From Mesorhabditis belari (Eukaryota > Nematoda > Chromadorea > Rhabditida > Rhabditidae): a stretch of 64,000 nucleotides of DNA. Numbering within the stretch: position 1 is the first letter of the stretch; every line of letters begins with the position of its first letter. The DNA lies in contig CAUEEP010000865.1 of assembly GCA_958450365.1 (NCBI GenBank), positions 124,001 through 188,000 of the forward strand, in the 5' to 3' direction. The translations under genes and the position numbers were made by a program. This document shows positions 42,706 through 54,898 of the stretch, piece after piece. The notes beneath the pieces were generated by a model that worked only from the letters and a program-made list of their open reading frames with translations, searched no databases and was not told the origin of the DNA.

Positions 42706-42985
42706 CTCTTGCCAAGTTACCGGATTGCTCAGTGGTTAGAGCAATTGTCTGGAAAGGAAAAGCAAAACAAAGGTCGAGGGTTCAATCCTTTCCAGGCAAT
42801 TGCTTTAACCACTGAGCAATCCGGTAACTTGGCAAGAGAAAGAAGGAAAAATCGGATCCCCATGCGCAAATTACCTTTTCTATCACTATGCCGATCCAAT
42901 CTTTCACCTTAACTTTTAACCATGTCAGAGCAATTGCCCAAAACAAAGGTCGAGGGTTCGATCCCCTCTCCAGAAATCTACTTTA
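42706..42985. mobile_element. tRNA-derived SINE fragments, partly inverted
   Basis: Plus strand: TTGCTCAGTGGTTAGAGCAA (A-box) and GGTCGAGGGTTCAATCC (B-box) at 42725-42788; an inverted start follows at 42797-42833. A second B-box, GGTCGAGGGTTCGATCCCC, is at 42949-42967. These are rearranged copies of one tRNA-like unit. Confidence 0.65.
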
Positions 42986-43789
42986 TTGTACCAGAAATCG
43001 TACTTCTTTATTAAATCTTTACAAAATATGAATTACGAAGAGAAAGGAATGTATTTTGTTATACTTTAAAAGAAAAACAAGTAGTTAACTGTAGTAAAAC
43101 TGTAGTAACATCAATAGTAAACTGATGTTTTTGTCATTAAAAAATTGTTTAGATTATCCAGCATAATACGGAGAATTCGAATAGATCTTTATCCGGATTT
43201 TATCCGGAAATCATGATATCCATGATCCCAACTACCGTATGGTGAACCAAATTGTTTGGGAAAAGGAAATGCCAATGGTGGTTCTCTTTCCCCTTTTCTT
43301 TATTGAAGACAGCCGCAAAAGCGGTCATTCATCAATTTGAGAGCTGACAGTTACAAGGGATGAACAGGGGAATGCAATAAGAAAGATCAAAGGGAATCAC
43401 AACCACCATCCATTTCAAAGACTCTATCAGGGATAAGAGATGAACAAACCTTCAACTAGTGAATACTAATAAATTAGTTTTATAAACGTTTATCACCCGA
43501 GAACAGGGTAATCAATGAAGGAAATGGGTTCATTTTTTGTTTGAAAGATAGGCAATTATAAGTTCTGGATTCAATTAGTAATTCAGTTAGTAATTCAATT
43601 AAGTAATTCAATGATTCAATAACAATTCAATAACAACAATTAACAAATCACACCCACAAAACCAAAGTTTGAACCAAAATTACGAAACAATTAGTCAATT
43701 CGCTTTTCTTTCTCAACTTTTAACTTTTTAAACACCTCTCAGCCCGGATTTAAACACATCATAAATAAGTTGGGTTTTGTTCATTTTGT

Positions 43790-43935
43790 GTGAGATTTTT
43801 TCCGTAAATGATGACTGAAGGTTGAAAGAAGTCCTTCTGATAAATTTGATGCAAAAATTTCCCCAATCGGCTTTCAAAAACCCCGAAACTACGCTGCTGG
43901 ATGCCTTTAAATGTCCAGCAATGTCCAGCAATATC
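43790..43935 (-). CDS. Candidate exon of unknown function
   Basis: The frame reads GIQQRSFGVFESRLGKFLHQ, then IYQKDFFQPSVIIYGKNLTQ, ending NEQNPTYL and a stop. Composition is coding-like and the stretch follows a TCCAGCAATG tandem. The opposite strand is also open. No splice sites were pinned down and no family is recognised. Confidence 0.25.
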
Positions 43936-44508
43936 CAGCAATGTAGGTCGCGCGCCAAGCCAAGTGCAACTCTCAACTTTGAAAGCTTGTTTAAAAAAAT
44001 TTGTGAGCACCTATCGGTTAGTTAATGGGCACCGCTACAGGAGATTCACTCTAAAATTGCCTATAAAATTTGTGTGGCAATCGGTTATCTTTTGACTGAG
44101 CTACACCCTCCAGAGTGAGCATGAGTAATTATGACGCACGCTTTATTGCAATCCCATTGTAATTCAATTGAAATCCCATTGCAATCCCATTGCTATCCCA
44201 TTGTAATCCCAATTTAATCAAAGATTTTCTTCCATTAGCAAATAGCAAAGTCTTCAAAAGACAAGACAAGACAAAAGACGATTGAAAATCGGAAAATTTT
44301 CATATAAAAGATCAGTATCTTGTTAGCAAAACTACCAATCAAAAACCGGCAAAACTATCAATCAAAAACCAATCAAAAACCAATCAAAAACCAAATTCTT
44401 TGGTTTATTTCAAATTAGAAAAAAAACGGAAAGGAAATGAAAAGACTTTGATAGTTTTTTTTCCTTTTTCTTTGGACATCCTTTCCCTTTCCTTTCAAAA
44501 AGATTCCG

Positions 44509-44596
44509 TCACTTCACCTCGTTAAACCCAGGGAATTTATTGCCACCGAGCACTCGATTTGACTCTTCATTTCCCTCCACACTCAACACAACATCG
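44509..44596 (-). CDS. Probable terminal exon of an unidentified gene
   Basis: After an acceptor (gatgaag|C) in phase 2 the frame reads DVVLSVEGNEESNRVLGGNK, then FPGFNEVK and TGA: 28 residues of even, coding-like composition amid AT-rich sequence. Preceding exons may lie near 45246-45450, where NQMLNDFVERDFKE and KPTFSHPHSNGRSSSAP are open on the same strand, but several frames compete there. Confidence 0.35.
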
Positions 44597-45026
44597 CTTC
44601 ATCAAAATAGAGAGATATAAGAAGAATTTCTAGATGAAATTGATTGAACTCGATTGAAGTGTATTAGAGAAGCGATTAATGATTTCATTGTGATAACTTT
44701 GAAACAGTTTAGAAACTTTGAAACACTTTGGAAACTTTGAAACACTTTGAACAAACTTTGAAACTTTTTTATGAGGATTTCTTTATTCTTAACTACTTCT
44801 AATAAAAACGTTTAGAAAAGCAATTTAGCGATTTTGAAACGATAAAAGAGAGGGATGAAAAAGAACTGCAGAGGATCATTAAATCCACCAGAACTTATTG
44901 GTACGATAAAAATTTGAAACATTTAAAATGCAAACTCTGAAAACTCTGAAAGCCAAACGCTTCAAGCAAAGCCAATTCAATATCTTGTACTCTAATGAAA
45001 TCCATCAATCCATTAAGCTTTTCCTA

Positions 45027-45245
45027 ACTAGTACTTCCTTAAAAAAGCTAGTGCTTCCTTAAAAAAAAGCTAGTGCTTCCTTAAAAAAAAGCTAGTAATT
45101 CCTTTAAAAAGCTAGTACTTCCTTTAAAAAAGCTAGTGGTTCCTTAAAAAAGCTAGCACTTCCTTAAAAAACTAGTGGTTCCTTAAAAAAGCTAGTAATT
45201 CCTTTAAAAAGCTAGTGCTTCCTTAAAAAACTAGTACTTCCTTAA
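45027..45245. repeat. 21-bp minisatellite (CTTCCTTAAAAAAGCTAGTA)
   Basis: About eleven units with small length changes in the A tract. Confidence 0.9.
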
Positions 45246-45627
45246 AATCTCTCTCAACAAAGTCATTAAGCATTTGATTCTTGAAAGGAAATGCCGTTAA
45301 ATGGAAAAAGAAAGAAAAAAAAAAGATAAGAAAAAGGAAAAGGGGAGCCGATGATGATCGTCCATTTGAATGGGGGTGGGAAAAAGTGGGTTTCTCAATT
45401 CTCAATGAAATTCACCCCCAAAAAGATCCCCTAAACTACTTTTTTTCATCGTGGATTTATTAGCTGGATTTGGGGAAATGGAAGAGTTGTAAATTTTAGA
45501 AAATCTTGATTAAAAGCCTTAGAAAATGTATCAATTTGTTGGGATTTAAGAAAATATTTCCAAAATTTTAAGAATTAAAAGTTTAATAAAGACTTTATGT
45601 TTTGTTATTTTTAATAAAGAGGGTTTG

Positions 45628-45815
45628 GATCTGGGAATCTCATTAAAGTTTTAAAATAGGGCTCAAGTGGCTAAATTTGAAACAAGCATTTCAAAAACTC
45701 CGGTGCTTTTGCATTAATGTGCATCTAATGCAAAGCACTGGAATTTTCCAATGCTTGTTTCAAATTTAGCCACTTGAGCCCTATTTCAAAACTTTAATGA
45801 GACCAGATTCAAACC
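45628..45815. mobile_element. ~185-bp palindrome
   Basis: TTAAAATAGGGCTCAAGTGG, then CTAAATTTGAAACAAGCATT on the left; the same in reverse complement on the right. The loop is ~20 bp. It is followed by an ATAATTGTAAATTGTAAAATG tandem at 45832-45902. Confidence 0.75.
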
Positions 45816-46881
45816 GTCTCAACCTTTTTAATGCTAATTGTAAAATGATAATTGTAAATTGTAAAATGATAATTGTAAATTGTAAAATGATAATTGTAAA
45901 TCTCGAAGCATTCAACGTTATGGAAATCTGGGCACAGTTTCTGATCGATCCAGGGATCTGATCGCCCTGGAAGAGGTGCAAAACGAACAGCGGCTACTCC
46001 GGCTAATGTCAAGAAAGTGCGCGATCGTCTAAGATTAAACCCTATTATAAATTATAAAATCAATGAATAAGTTATAAATTTCTTAAATAATGCTTTAGTT
46101 TAATGTAAGCGAAAAAGAGAAATTTTCAAAATCGTAAAGCCGCTCAAAAGTCGACAAATAGTAGAGCATTTCTTCATTGCTAATAAATTTTTCTTTTTCA
46201 ATTTTTAGCGCATTTTTGTTTACCAATATTCTAATTTGTATTTAAAATGATCAAGCATAAAATTTTCTTGATTAAAACAATAGCTTTTGATTATTCTTGA
46301 TAGAGAAAGTGATAGAGGGGAGGAAATAAAATTCTTGATTTCAAACGAGAGACTTTAAACGCGCGAAACGTAACCATAATCATTATACATAGGCTGCTAT
46401 AAACTACAAGCTACAAACTACAACCTACAAACTACAAAATGACAAACTATCAAACAACAAACAGTCATAACCTTTTTCTCGTTAAGTATTTTTCTAAATT
46501 TTTTTTTCCAAAGAATAGAGAAACTCGAGAGCTTTCAAATGGTATTAAAGTTTATGCAGAAAAACATAAATAGCTCAAGTTTTGAGCTGTTTTCTGTTGT
46601 GTACGAAACGCAACTCGTTTAGATTGTTTTTTTTAAACGAATTGTGTTTCGTACTCTACAAAAAACATCTTAGTAGTTTGCCGTAGTCTGTAGCGGGCTA
46701 TCTATAGTAATCATAATCACGAAAGTTTGTTTTAACAAGACTTTGTAACAGTTTTAAGTATTTCAAATTCCTTAACTCCCAAGCAAAAGCTGTTTGAGTG
46801 CGAAAATCTCGAAATGCGCGAAGATTTCGCGAGGGGAAAGAGCGCAAATCGGCGAGAAAGCGATTATAATTCTAGGGCGAA

Positions 46882-47100
46882 TTATCGAAGGTCCAAAAAG
46901 GGAAGAACGCATGTCAAAATGGTATTAAGGCGGGGGAAATCGAAAGGGGAAAGAAAAGGGGAAAGAAAAGGGAAAAGAAATGGGGAAAGAAAAGGCGAAA
47001 GGAAATGGGGAAGTTTGGAGGAATTCTTGGAAAAATAGGAACCCTCAAGTAATAGTAAAACAAAAATAAAAACACAAACCGCAATTATTAAAACCATCAT
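46882..47100 (-). CDS. Possible secreted or membrane ORF with SPFL repeats
   Basis: From ATG 47100 the frame gives 72 residues: a hydrophobic N-terminus (MMVLIIAVCVFIFVLLLLEG) like a signal peptide, then KLPHFLSPFLSPFLFPFLSP. The repeats come from a GGGGAAAGAAAA simple tract, and the plus strand is open too (46814-47038), so coding is uncertain. Confidence 0.2.
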   Translation of the reverse strand: MMVLIIAVCVFIFVLLLLEGSYFSKNSSKLPHFLSPFLSPFLFPFLSPFLSPFDFPRLNTILTCVLPFLDLR

Positions 47101-47224
47101 TGCTCTTTAAACATTCATTCATTTGAAACACCATTTTTTTCACTGTCTTCGAAAAGTTTAGAATGCTCGCAACTGAGCTAAAATTGTTAGCTCAAAGATT
47201 AAAAAGCCTAAATTAAACTTTCTA

Positions 47225-47470
47225 ACTTTTGGGCAGCTTAATACCGTAAAAACTCTAGTAGAACGGCTTCCTATAGAAGCGTCGCGTAGTCTAAGTTTAC
47301 TCTTAAATAAACGCTCATATCTCGACATCAGTACGTTTGTTTCTGCACGTTTAGATATCAAATTAAAGTAGAGAAAATGAGTGATATTTTGAAATATAAC
47401 ACATATTTTTCGCATTAACCAGCGCTTAGAAAAAAATGATTGAAAATCGGCTCTTTTTTGCCACTTTTTC
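47225..47470. repeat. Inverted copy of the 19280-19740 repeat
   Basis: AAATAAACGCTCATATC and TTAACCAGCGCTTAGAAAA match the IDO-intron repeat in reverse. Confidence 0.6.
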
Positions 47471-47938
47471 CCAAGTTTTGTTTTAACAAGACTTTGTAGC
47501 AGTTTTAAGTTTTTCAAATTCCTCAACTCCCAAGCAAAAGCTGTTTGAATGGGAAAATCCAAAGAAAAATGAAAGACGAACTCACCAAATTTCCCAATTG
47601 CACTATATACATAGCATTCGATTTTAAAACCATGGATTTTGAAAATTGAAACTATGAATGTACTAGAAATAGAAAAGAAATGGGAAGATTTAGAAAAGAA
47701 AAAAGTATTTTGCCCCGATTGTTCGCGTTTCGAATCGCGCCTTTTACCTAAAGTTGAAACTGCGTTTTTAAAATGAGCGGCTTTGGGTGATAAAATCTAG
47801 AAGCTTAATGACAAGTTTTATTTGATGTCTCTGGCTGCTTAGCTGACTTCCAGTTTGGTTTTGGTCTTGCCTGGGTTGACTTCAAAAGTTGCCTTATGCC
47901 AAAAATGACTGTCTGGAAAAATTGTCTTAAAAACAACC

Positions 47939-48262
47939 ATTTGAAACAAGAAAATTGATTGACATTGACAAAGCTGATTGAAAAACTTGGCATGATTGCC
48001 AAAACTGATTTGATTTGACAAAATAGGGTACCAAGCCAGGCACCTGGACCAGCACAGTTGGTTCAGAGGCTTTTTTGGCCACGGTACACAGCAAACATCA
48101 ACTCAGTTAAAACAAGACCAGAAACCAGGCCAGTCTTTTTTTTTGTGTACCGTGGCCAGAAAAACACTCTGAACCAACTGAGTTGGCCCAGGTGCCTGGC
48201 TTGGCACCCTATTTTGTCAAATCAAATCAGTTTTGTCAGTGATGCCAAGTTTTTCAATCAAT
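47939..48262. mobile_element. ~320-bp palindromic element (CCAGGCACCTGG, GTACCGTGGCC)
   Basis: Left arm AAAACTGATTTGATTTGACA, GCCAGGCACCTGGACCAGC, TTTGGCCACGGTACACAG; the right arm is the inverse. A deleted copy lies at 48880-49040. Confidence 0.75.
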
Positions 48263-48879
48263 TTTCTTTTTTCCCTGGCCTGGACTTTTATGAAAAATTA
48301 GTGAAAAAAAGAATTTCAAATTCCTTTCAAGAAACGAAAAGATAAAAGAGCGATATTCTCACTATAATCGCATCTTTTTTGGTCCTTTTTGGGCCTATTT
48401 TGGGCCTATTTTGGACATTTTTAGATCCTTTTGGTTCCTTTTGGACCTCTTTCTAACCCCTCTTTTAAGAAATTGAAACAACCGTTGAAACATCGGTTTT
48501 TCTTTTCTTTCTCTCTCCCTTTTGAAATGCGCACTCTTTTTCTGGTGGTCATTTTCTCATATCTCCTCAAATTTGGACCCAATTGAGTAGGTGGAAAAAG
48601 AAAAGTGTTGCACTAATGGCTCTCCTAAGTTTAAAGCTTCAAAAAAATTGGGTAGCCTTTGAAATTCACAAATTCAAAGGTTTCTAATCTAAACTGTTAG
48701 TTCTAAAGGAACTTTTAAAGGTTCATAGCTTTTTTAGAGATATTAGTGTTAACTTTTTTGAAAGTTTTAAGGAAAAGACTGTTCTTTTGGCTTTTTGAAG
48801 AGTTCTAAAGAATTCTAAAGTAGAAAAAAAGTAAAATTTAATGTAGAAAGTCAAATTTCTATTCCCAGCTTTCTTTTGC

Positions 48880-49040
48880 TGACAAAGCTGATTGAAAAAC
48901 TTGGCATGACTGACAAAAATGATTTGATTTGACAAAATAGGGTGCCAAGGCGGGCACCTGGGCCAGCAGAGTTGGTTCAGAGTGTTTTTTTGGCCACGGT
49001 ACACACTAACTGAGCTGGCCCAGGTGCCTGGCTTGGCACC
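48880..49040. mobile_element. Deleted copy of the 47939 palindrome
   Basis: Carries the left arm and a shortened right arm (GGCCCAGGTGCCTGGCTTGG). Confidence 0.7.
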
Positions 49041-49459
49041 CAAAGAATTTTAGAAATAGAAATAGAAATAGAAAGGAAATAAAATAGAAATCGAAAAAGA
49101 AATCGAAAAGAATCCTTTTCGAAAGCAAGACCAATGTTTTAAAGGCTTAAAAATCCTCAAATTCATAAAAATAACAGAAAAAATTTCAAATCAATAATAA
49201 ACTTTACATCAGTAGTTAGAAATTTTCAAAAAAAAAACAACACGAACGACTTTGCTAAGGATTTTTCACCTAGAAGAGAAAAATTAAGGAAAATTTCATG
49301 AGCTTCATCATCATTTTCCCTTTTTTTTTGAATCTTTTCATTGGGAAAAGGGAAAAGACTTTTTTTTTCTCATTTTCTTTCTGAAATTAGAATGCGAAAT
49401 GATCTTGTGTCAATGCGTTTTGGAAGAGAAAAATAAAAAGAGGGAAATTTGGGAAAAGA

Positions 49460-49710
49460 TGAGTGTTCTCTTTGGGGGGAAATATTCGCTATTTGCTGTT
49501 GTGTTCAACAGCGAATAGCGTCAATTTAGTCAATGTGTTTGGCTTGTTTTCGCTTGAAAATTCCCCAATTCAAACGCGTTTAGAAATGATAAAGTTTCCC
49601 CCGAAAAAGTTTGTTGATTTAAGCTGTAAATTATGCGTGAACAGCATCCGATCGGGGTTCATTTCTAGAGTTGTAAGAGAATCGTAAAGACTGCACCAAC
49701 CTAATAGAAA
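49460..49710 (+). mobile_element. Degenerate mariner-like fragment
   Basis: ATTATGCGTGAACAGCATCC with GGGGTTCATT occurs here and again near 50812-50848. The stretch ends TGCACCAACCTAATAG, like an element end. No full transposase domain is visible. Confidence 0.35.
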
Positions 49711-50049
49711 TTTAAAGACAATCTAAATTAGCGTTGCAAATTTATCATCAATCGAGTTGAAACATTGATTCCAAAACGAATTCATTCCATTTCAAAATTG
49801 AGCGTTTACTTTTTTGTAGAGTGTGTTCCTCGCGAGTAAGTAAATACTGGAGTAGATTTGCATGAGTAATTTTTTACTCGAGTAATAGCTCGAGTAGCTC
49901 GAGTAATTGTCGAGTAATACGTTTCGTAAAAAGTGCGCCTGCGCGAAAAAAATATAAAAACAAGTTTTTGAGCAGGTTTTTCAAAAAAATCATTTTCTAC
50001 ATTGGAAGGGAATTTCCCACCAAATCAATTAAACGGCTGAGTATATATA

Positions 50050-50516
50050 TGTTGTGTCCGATTTAGATTTCCGTTCGATTTAGATTGAACTTATCGCGGA
50101 CGTCCGATTTAGATTACAGTCTATATCGGACGTCCGATTTAGACTCAATCTAAATCGGACGTCTTATATAGATTGAACAATAATATAAACATGTTTAGTA
50201 TATGTTCTTAAGCGTTTTCTGTAGTTTTCTGCATTTTTCAAAGGTATGTTATTGTCTTTTTCTGAAAAGAAAACCCAACTATGAAATAATCAATAAAAGA
50301 CCTTTGAAAATGCAGAAAACTACAGAAAACGCTTAAGAACATATACTAAACATGTTTATATTATTGTTCAATCTATATAAGATTTAGATTGAATCTAAAT
50401 CGGACGTCCGATATAGACTGTAATCTAAATCGGACGTCCGCGATAAGTTCAATCTAAATCGGACGTCCGATTTAGATTCAATCTAAATCGGACGGAAATC
50501 TAAATCGGACACAACA
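50050..50516. mobile_element. Separate P1-type foldback, TTGTGTCCGATTTAGATT ends
   Basis: A ~465-bp palindrome closely related to P1 at 9832-10288, with TATATATGTTGTGTCCG on the left and CGGACACAACATATA on the right. It is inserted in a LINE tail (GATACTTTATTCAGG, minus strand), as P1 is at 9.8 kb but in the opposite orientation. Confidence 0.85.
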
Positions 50517-51244
50517 TATAGATACTTTATTCAGGACCTGAGATAAAGTGCAGGACCTGAGCTAGATTTAAGATTAAAACACATGAATTCATACACATAA
50601 CACGAAAAGGGCCGATCGTTAAAAAGTGTCGTATATAATGCGGGGCTCGCGATTTTTGCATCATTTTTTGCAATAACTTTTGCTAAAAGTACGGTAATTT
50701 TTTCTCAAGTGTGCGTTTTAAAAAAAAACGCATTACTCGCGACGAACACACTCTAGAAAAAAGTGGGGGTAGGCTAGTGTCTAGTGAATAATTTGTTGAT
50801 CTAAGCTGAGAATTATGCGTGAACAGTATCCGCTTGGGGTTCATTACGATAGGCGAAGAATAAAGGATATCGAATCTTTTGAAACATGACTTTTTCAAAG
50901 TGATTGAAGCGATAAAATTTTGAAACCGATCGAGAAATTTGGATTTGAAATTTGTAATTTGCCTATATTTTTTTTTTTTACAAAGTACCTTTCTTGTAAA
51001 AGTAATTTATTTTCATGTTTTTTTTTAGGTCTTTCAATGAACGGAAGTGCGCCCAATGATTTTGGAAAGCAATTTTTCCTCTTTTTCACTATAGAAAACG
51101 TTTTTTTTTTTCCTTTTGAGTAAAGAAAGCAAACTTTTTGTTTCATAAAAGATAAAAATAGAAAGATAGAATTCAAAAAAGAAACCAAAGCATTTAAAGA
51201 ATTAAAGTTTAAATTTAGATTTAAAAGATTGAATTTTTTTTGTC

Positions 51245-51690
51245 CAGAAAGTCTTTTCATTGATTTTTTTTACTTTCTTTTAAAACTAACAAATTCACCA
51301 ATTGAACCACGATTTATTTCATTAGAAAAGTCAATTATTTTTCTGCAAAATAACATTAAAACGCCTTTAAAATGGTTTATTTTTGAATGTTTTTGAGAGC
51401 AGTGTTTTTCGGGTAGTCAAAAAGTCACACGATGATCCGGTTTGAACACTTTTAGCTACGGAAACCTATCTTCGTGTCAATAGATAAAAGATAGAGCACA
51501 AAAAGTTAGTTATCTAGCCAAATTTTCAGAGAAATTCATTCAGCCAATCTCTTCATAGCGGTTTATTTTTGAATTTTTTTGAGAGCATAAAGTCGGATAG
51601 TCAAAAAGTCGGCTCAAAGCTCAAATTTAAAAACTTTAACTAAAGAAACCTTTCTTCGTGTCAATAGACAAAAGATAGAGCATAAAAGGT
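51245..51690. mobile_element. Diverged MITE of the 520-bp family
   Basis: Has TATTTTTCTGCAAAATAACA, ATCTTCGTGTCAATAGATAA and AGTCGGATAGTCAAAAAG in family order, with a partial internal duplication. Confidence 0.6.
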
Positions 51691-51761
51691 TCGGTAGAGT
51701 AGCGGAGATTAACTTAGCAACTTTTCGTTGATGAACAAGAAACCCTTTGTTTTTGAATCAG

Positions 51762-51989
51762 TTAAAAATCAATGAAAATCAATGATTTCTTTGCCGGTGG
51801 TCTTCCAAATAGTCCAGCATGATTTAAACGTCTGCACAGGCTGCACAGGATAAATACATTTATTGAAAACCCACTGAATGTCCTCGTTTTCTTATAAGTG
51901 GCCTCGGTCCATTGATTTCGCACGAATTGCGTCCCGTCATCCTCATCTGGATGAAGAATGGGATTTTTTTTAGGATTTTCCAAGATCAA
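51762..51989 (-). pseudogene. Tc1-like transposase fragment
   Basis: The reading frame ends CSLCRRLNHAGLFGRPPAKK then SLI, close to the ...RRLNEAGLxGRxxxKKPLL segment of Tc1 transposases after the second helix-turn-helix. The preceding NPILHPDEDDGTQFVRNQWT is not recognised. Confidence 0.5.
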
Positions 51990-52287
51990 GATTAAGATTT
52001 TTAGGATTTTCCAAGAATTTCATCATTTAAAAACACAGTTTTTATCGATTAGATTAATAAAAAGTCGCCTTTGTTTGACATCAAAGTGTTGAAAGAAATG
52101 CTTATGAAATGGCTAATGTAAATTCATTTATGTATGTAAATTAAATCCATGTAAATTTCTCTAGAGCAGCTTTTGTTTGCTTAGAATGAAAAGTGATAAT
52201 CTTAAGCTGATAAAAGCTTGGCAAGTTTTTTTATCTGACATGAAATGATGGAAAAACTCGATCATTCAAGTCAACTGAATTCTGTTC

Positions 52288-52652
52288 GTTTGAGCAGAAG
52301 TTCTATTAGTTCTACTAGTTCTACTAGTTCTATTAGTTCTATTAGTTCTATTAGTTCTATTAGTTCTACTAGTTCTATTAGCTCTTTTAGTTCTACTAGT
52401 TCTATTAGTTCTACTAGTTCTATTAGTTTTATTAGTTCTATTAGTTCTACTAGTTCTATTAGCTCTTTTAGTTCTACTAGTTCTACTAGTTCTATTAGTT
52501 TTATTAGTTCTATTAGTTCTATTAGTTCTACTAGTTCTATTAGTTCTACTAGTTCTACTAGTTCTATTAGTTCTATTAGTTCTACTAGTTCTACTAGTTC
52601 TATTAGTTCTATTAGTTCTATTAGTTCTATTAGTTCTATTAGTTCTATTAGC
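52288..52652. repeat. (TCTATTAGT/TCTACTAGT)n minisatellite
   Basis: About forty 9-bp units; open frames of Ser/Ile/Thr or Leu/Ile/Glu are artefacts of a unit divisible by three. Confidence 0.95.
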
Positions 52653-52944
52653 AACATAGCTTTATTCAAAGATTTCAGCCAATTTGTCTCAAGGTTTTTT
52701 TGGGTTTTGAAAATAATTTGAAGCGATAAAGTCTGGGATTTCTTAATGAATTAGCTTTTTGAAAGCCTAGGAAAACAGGATTTAAATAATAATAATTTGA
52801 AATACTTTCTTCCACCGGAATCTTTGATTAAAAAGCTGTTTATTGCGTAATTTTTCACTAACAACAAATTATAAAAGAACTTTTTTGAAATCTAGTGATT
52901 GGTTGGGTTGAAATGTGAAAAAATTTAGCCATTTCTCCTGGGCC

Positions 52945-53046
52945 CAATAATGATTAACGAATCCCGAATTGACCAGACTAACAGTAAGTTGAAACTTGCT
53001 TTTTGAAAACTTTTGTGAATGAATGAATTTCATAGAAATTGAACCT
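52945..53046 (+). repeat. Segment duplicated at 62131-62222, containing a possible first exon
   Basis: ACGAATCCCGAATTGACCAG and the next ~70 bp are identical in both places. Here an ATG (52951) opens MINESRIDQTN before a gtaagt donor. In the other copy the ATG is lost. Confidence 0.45.
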
Positions 53047-53429
53047 AGTTTTGGCCCGATTTAAGTACAATTTCTTTTTAAGATTCTATAAAACCGTAGG
53101 AATCTAAGCAGTGCTCGAATTTGATCTAGAAGTGCGTTTTCTAAAAACTTGCCCTTTCCGCTGTAATCTTGTATCGATTTTTTTATCGAATCTATTTAAC
53201 TTTTTCGTTTAATTCTCTGTGATTCACAAAGAATATCGAAAGATATAAAAAGTGAATAGATTTGATGAAAAGTAGAGACAAGAAAAGGAAAAGGGAAACG
53301 TTTTAGAGAACGGAAGAAAGCTTAGAAGAAAGCTATACAGTATGGCTTCAAATATCTAACTTTCAAAAAAATCTAACAAATTCAAATAGCTATACAGTAT
53401 CTTTGGCTACAAATTATCAATCTAACGAA

Positions 53430-53693
53430 AAACGAACCGCCTCTCGTCTCCTCTCCTCCAAATTTCCTTCTCGCATGTCTCCTTTTTCGATGTTTACGAT
53501 GTTTCTGATATTTTCGGCTCTCCGGCACTGGGATTAACGGTTTCTCGTCGAATTTTCGCACAAAAATCGAGATTTTTGAGGCATCGAGTTGCGTGAAATT
53601 TTTCGAATAGATAATCTCATCATTTTCTTGAATATCTTGAAAGGCCAAGAGGTGATGGAAAGCGATGAGGAAAATGAAGAAAAATTGATGCAT
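53430..53693 (-). CDS. Candidate secreted, lysine/arginine-rich protein, first exon
   Basis: From ATG 53693 the frame begins MHQFFFIFLIAFHHLLAF (signal peptide), then DIQENDEIIYSKNFTQLDAS, and becomes strongly basic (KYQKHRKHRKRRHARRKFGG). A donor such as GGCG|gttcgt near 53432 would end the exon; the Ly-6 gene uses the same donor. A possible next exon after TTACAG at 53158 reads GKGKFLENALLDQIRALLRF but needs a different donor phase. The dibasic stretches would suit proteolytic processing. The antisense strand is also open, which lowers confidence. Confidence 0.4.
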
Positions 53694-53847
53694 TCTTGCA
53701 TCTCCCGTAATGACCAGGGATCCTTTACTCAACGGGCATCTAGAGTATTATTGTTGAAAAATGAAAATGGAAAACGGAAAACAACATTGTTTGGAAAAAA
53801 CGAGAAAATTGAACGTTCTGAAAGATTGTTTCTGAAAAACATTTGAT

Positions 53848-54345
53848 ACGCCCCCTTTACCATCAGAAATCCAACTTTAAGCTCAAATATCTTGATATTC
53901 GGTTATTCAATTTCAATATTCTTCGTATCATTGGACACACCAAGTCTTTCTCTGTCGATTGGTTGAAAAACTATTGAAATTGGACAGCCCAACACCAAGA
54001 TATTTGAGCTCAAAGTTGGATTGCCAATGGCAAAAGGGGCGGGGCGCATATCAAATGTCCCACAATCAAGCAAATCACCTGGATAACTTAAGATTTGTGG
54101 GGAGTTTTCGAGAAACTCAATTGATTTGCGACCATCCCCTTTACCATCAGCAATCCAACTTTAAGCTCAAATATCTTGATATTCGGTTGTTCAATTTCAA
54201 TATTCTTCGTATCATTCGACACACCAAGTCTTTCTCTGTCGATTGCTATAAAAACTATTTAAATTGTAACAGCCCAACACCAGAGAAATTAGCGCTTAAA
54301 GTTAGATTGCTAGTTTAGAGTAAAAGGGATATCAAATGGTCGATC
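53848..54345. mobile_element. Two ~210-bp foldback MITEs (copies 3 and 4)
   Basis: Same family as 21472. Copy 3 at about 53848-54050 and copy 4 at 54130-54345; arms ATATCTTGATATTCGGTT / AACCCAACACCAAGATAT-like. Confidence 0.7.
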
Positions 54346-54898
54346 GGTCGAGCTATACAACCTTTCTGAAACAGTAAACAATTTGATTTGATTTGATTTG
54401 ATTTACACAAACGAAACATTTGCATATTGCAGAAAATCTCTTGCAGAAAATGAGTTAGCGTTGATTTCTTTTGATGAACAAGGAAAAACCCGGTGAAACA
54501 ATGGAAAACGAGGAGGGAAATGTGGAGAAACGGGAAGTTCACTAGCTGCTATCAATTTACAAAGAAATTAAATATAACTTTGTTTAAAACGATTCAAGAA
54601 TCTAGTTTTTTTTTGGAAATTTTTTTTCCTCTCTTGGGTTTTAAACTGAAATTTAATTGTCGCACGATGGTTTTTATGAATAAATCTTTGAGATAAATGA
54701 TGAATGATGATGATCTTTAAGAAAAATAATGCTCGATACTATTCATACTATTATTTTTACTTATTATTGATAATTTGGTGAAAGTTTAAATAGAAAAAGA
54801 TAATAATTTAAAGCTAAAACTATCTATAGAATAGATTGAAAACGAGGAAGGAAGGGATTTGATTGAGAAAAATTGATAAAGGCTTTTTTATCTTTAAT

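Noticed and set aside
29840..42970. Calling the tRNA-like sequences at 29.9, 32.1, 36.6 and 42.7 kb as tRNA genes
   Set aside because: They have A and B boxes, but acceptor or anticodon stems do not pair, and several occur as multiple or inverted copies; better explained as SINEs.
52245..52721. 158-residue Ser/Ile/Thr frame and its antisense Leu/Ile/Glu frame
   Set aside because: Product of the TCTATTAGT repeat, same reasoning.
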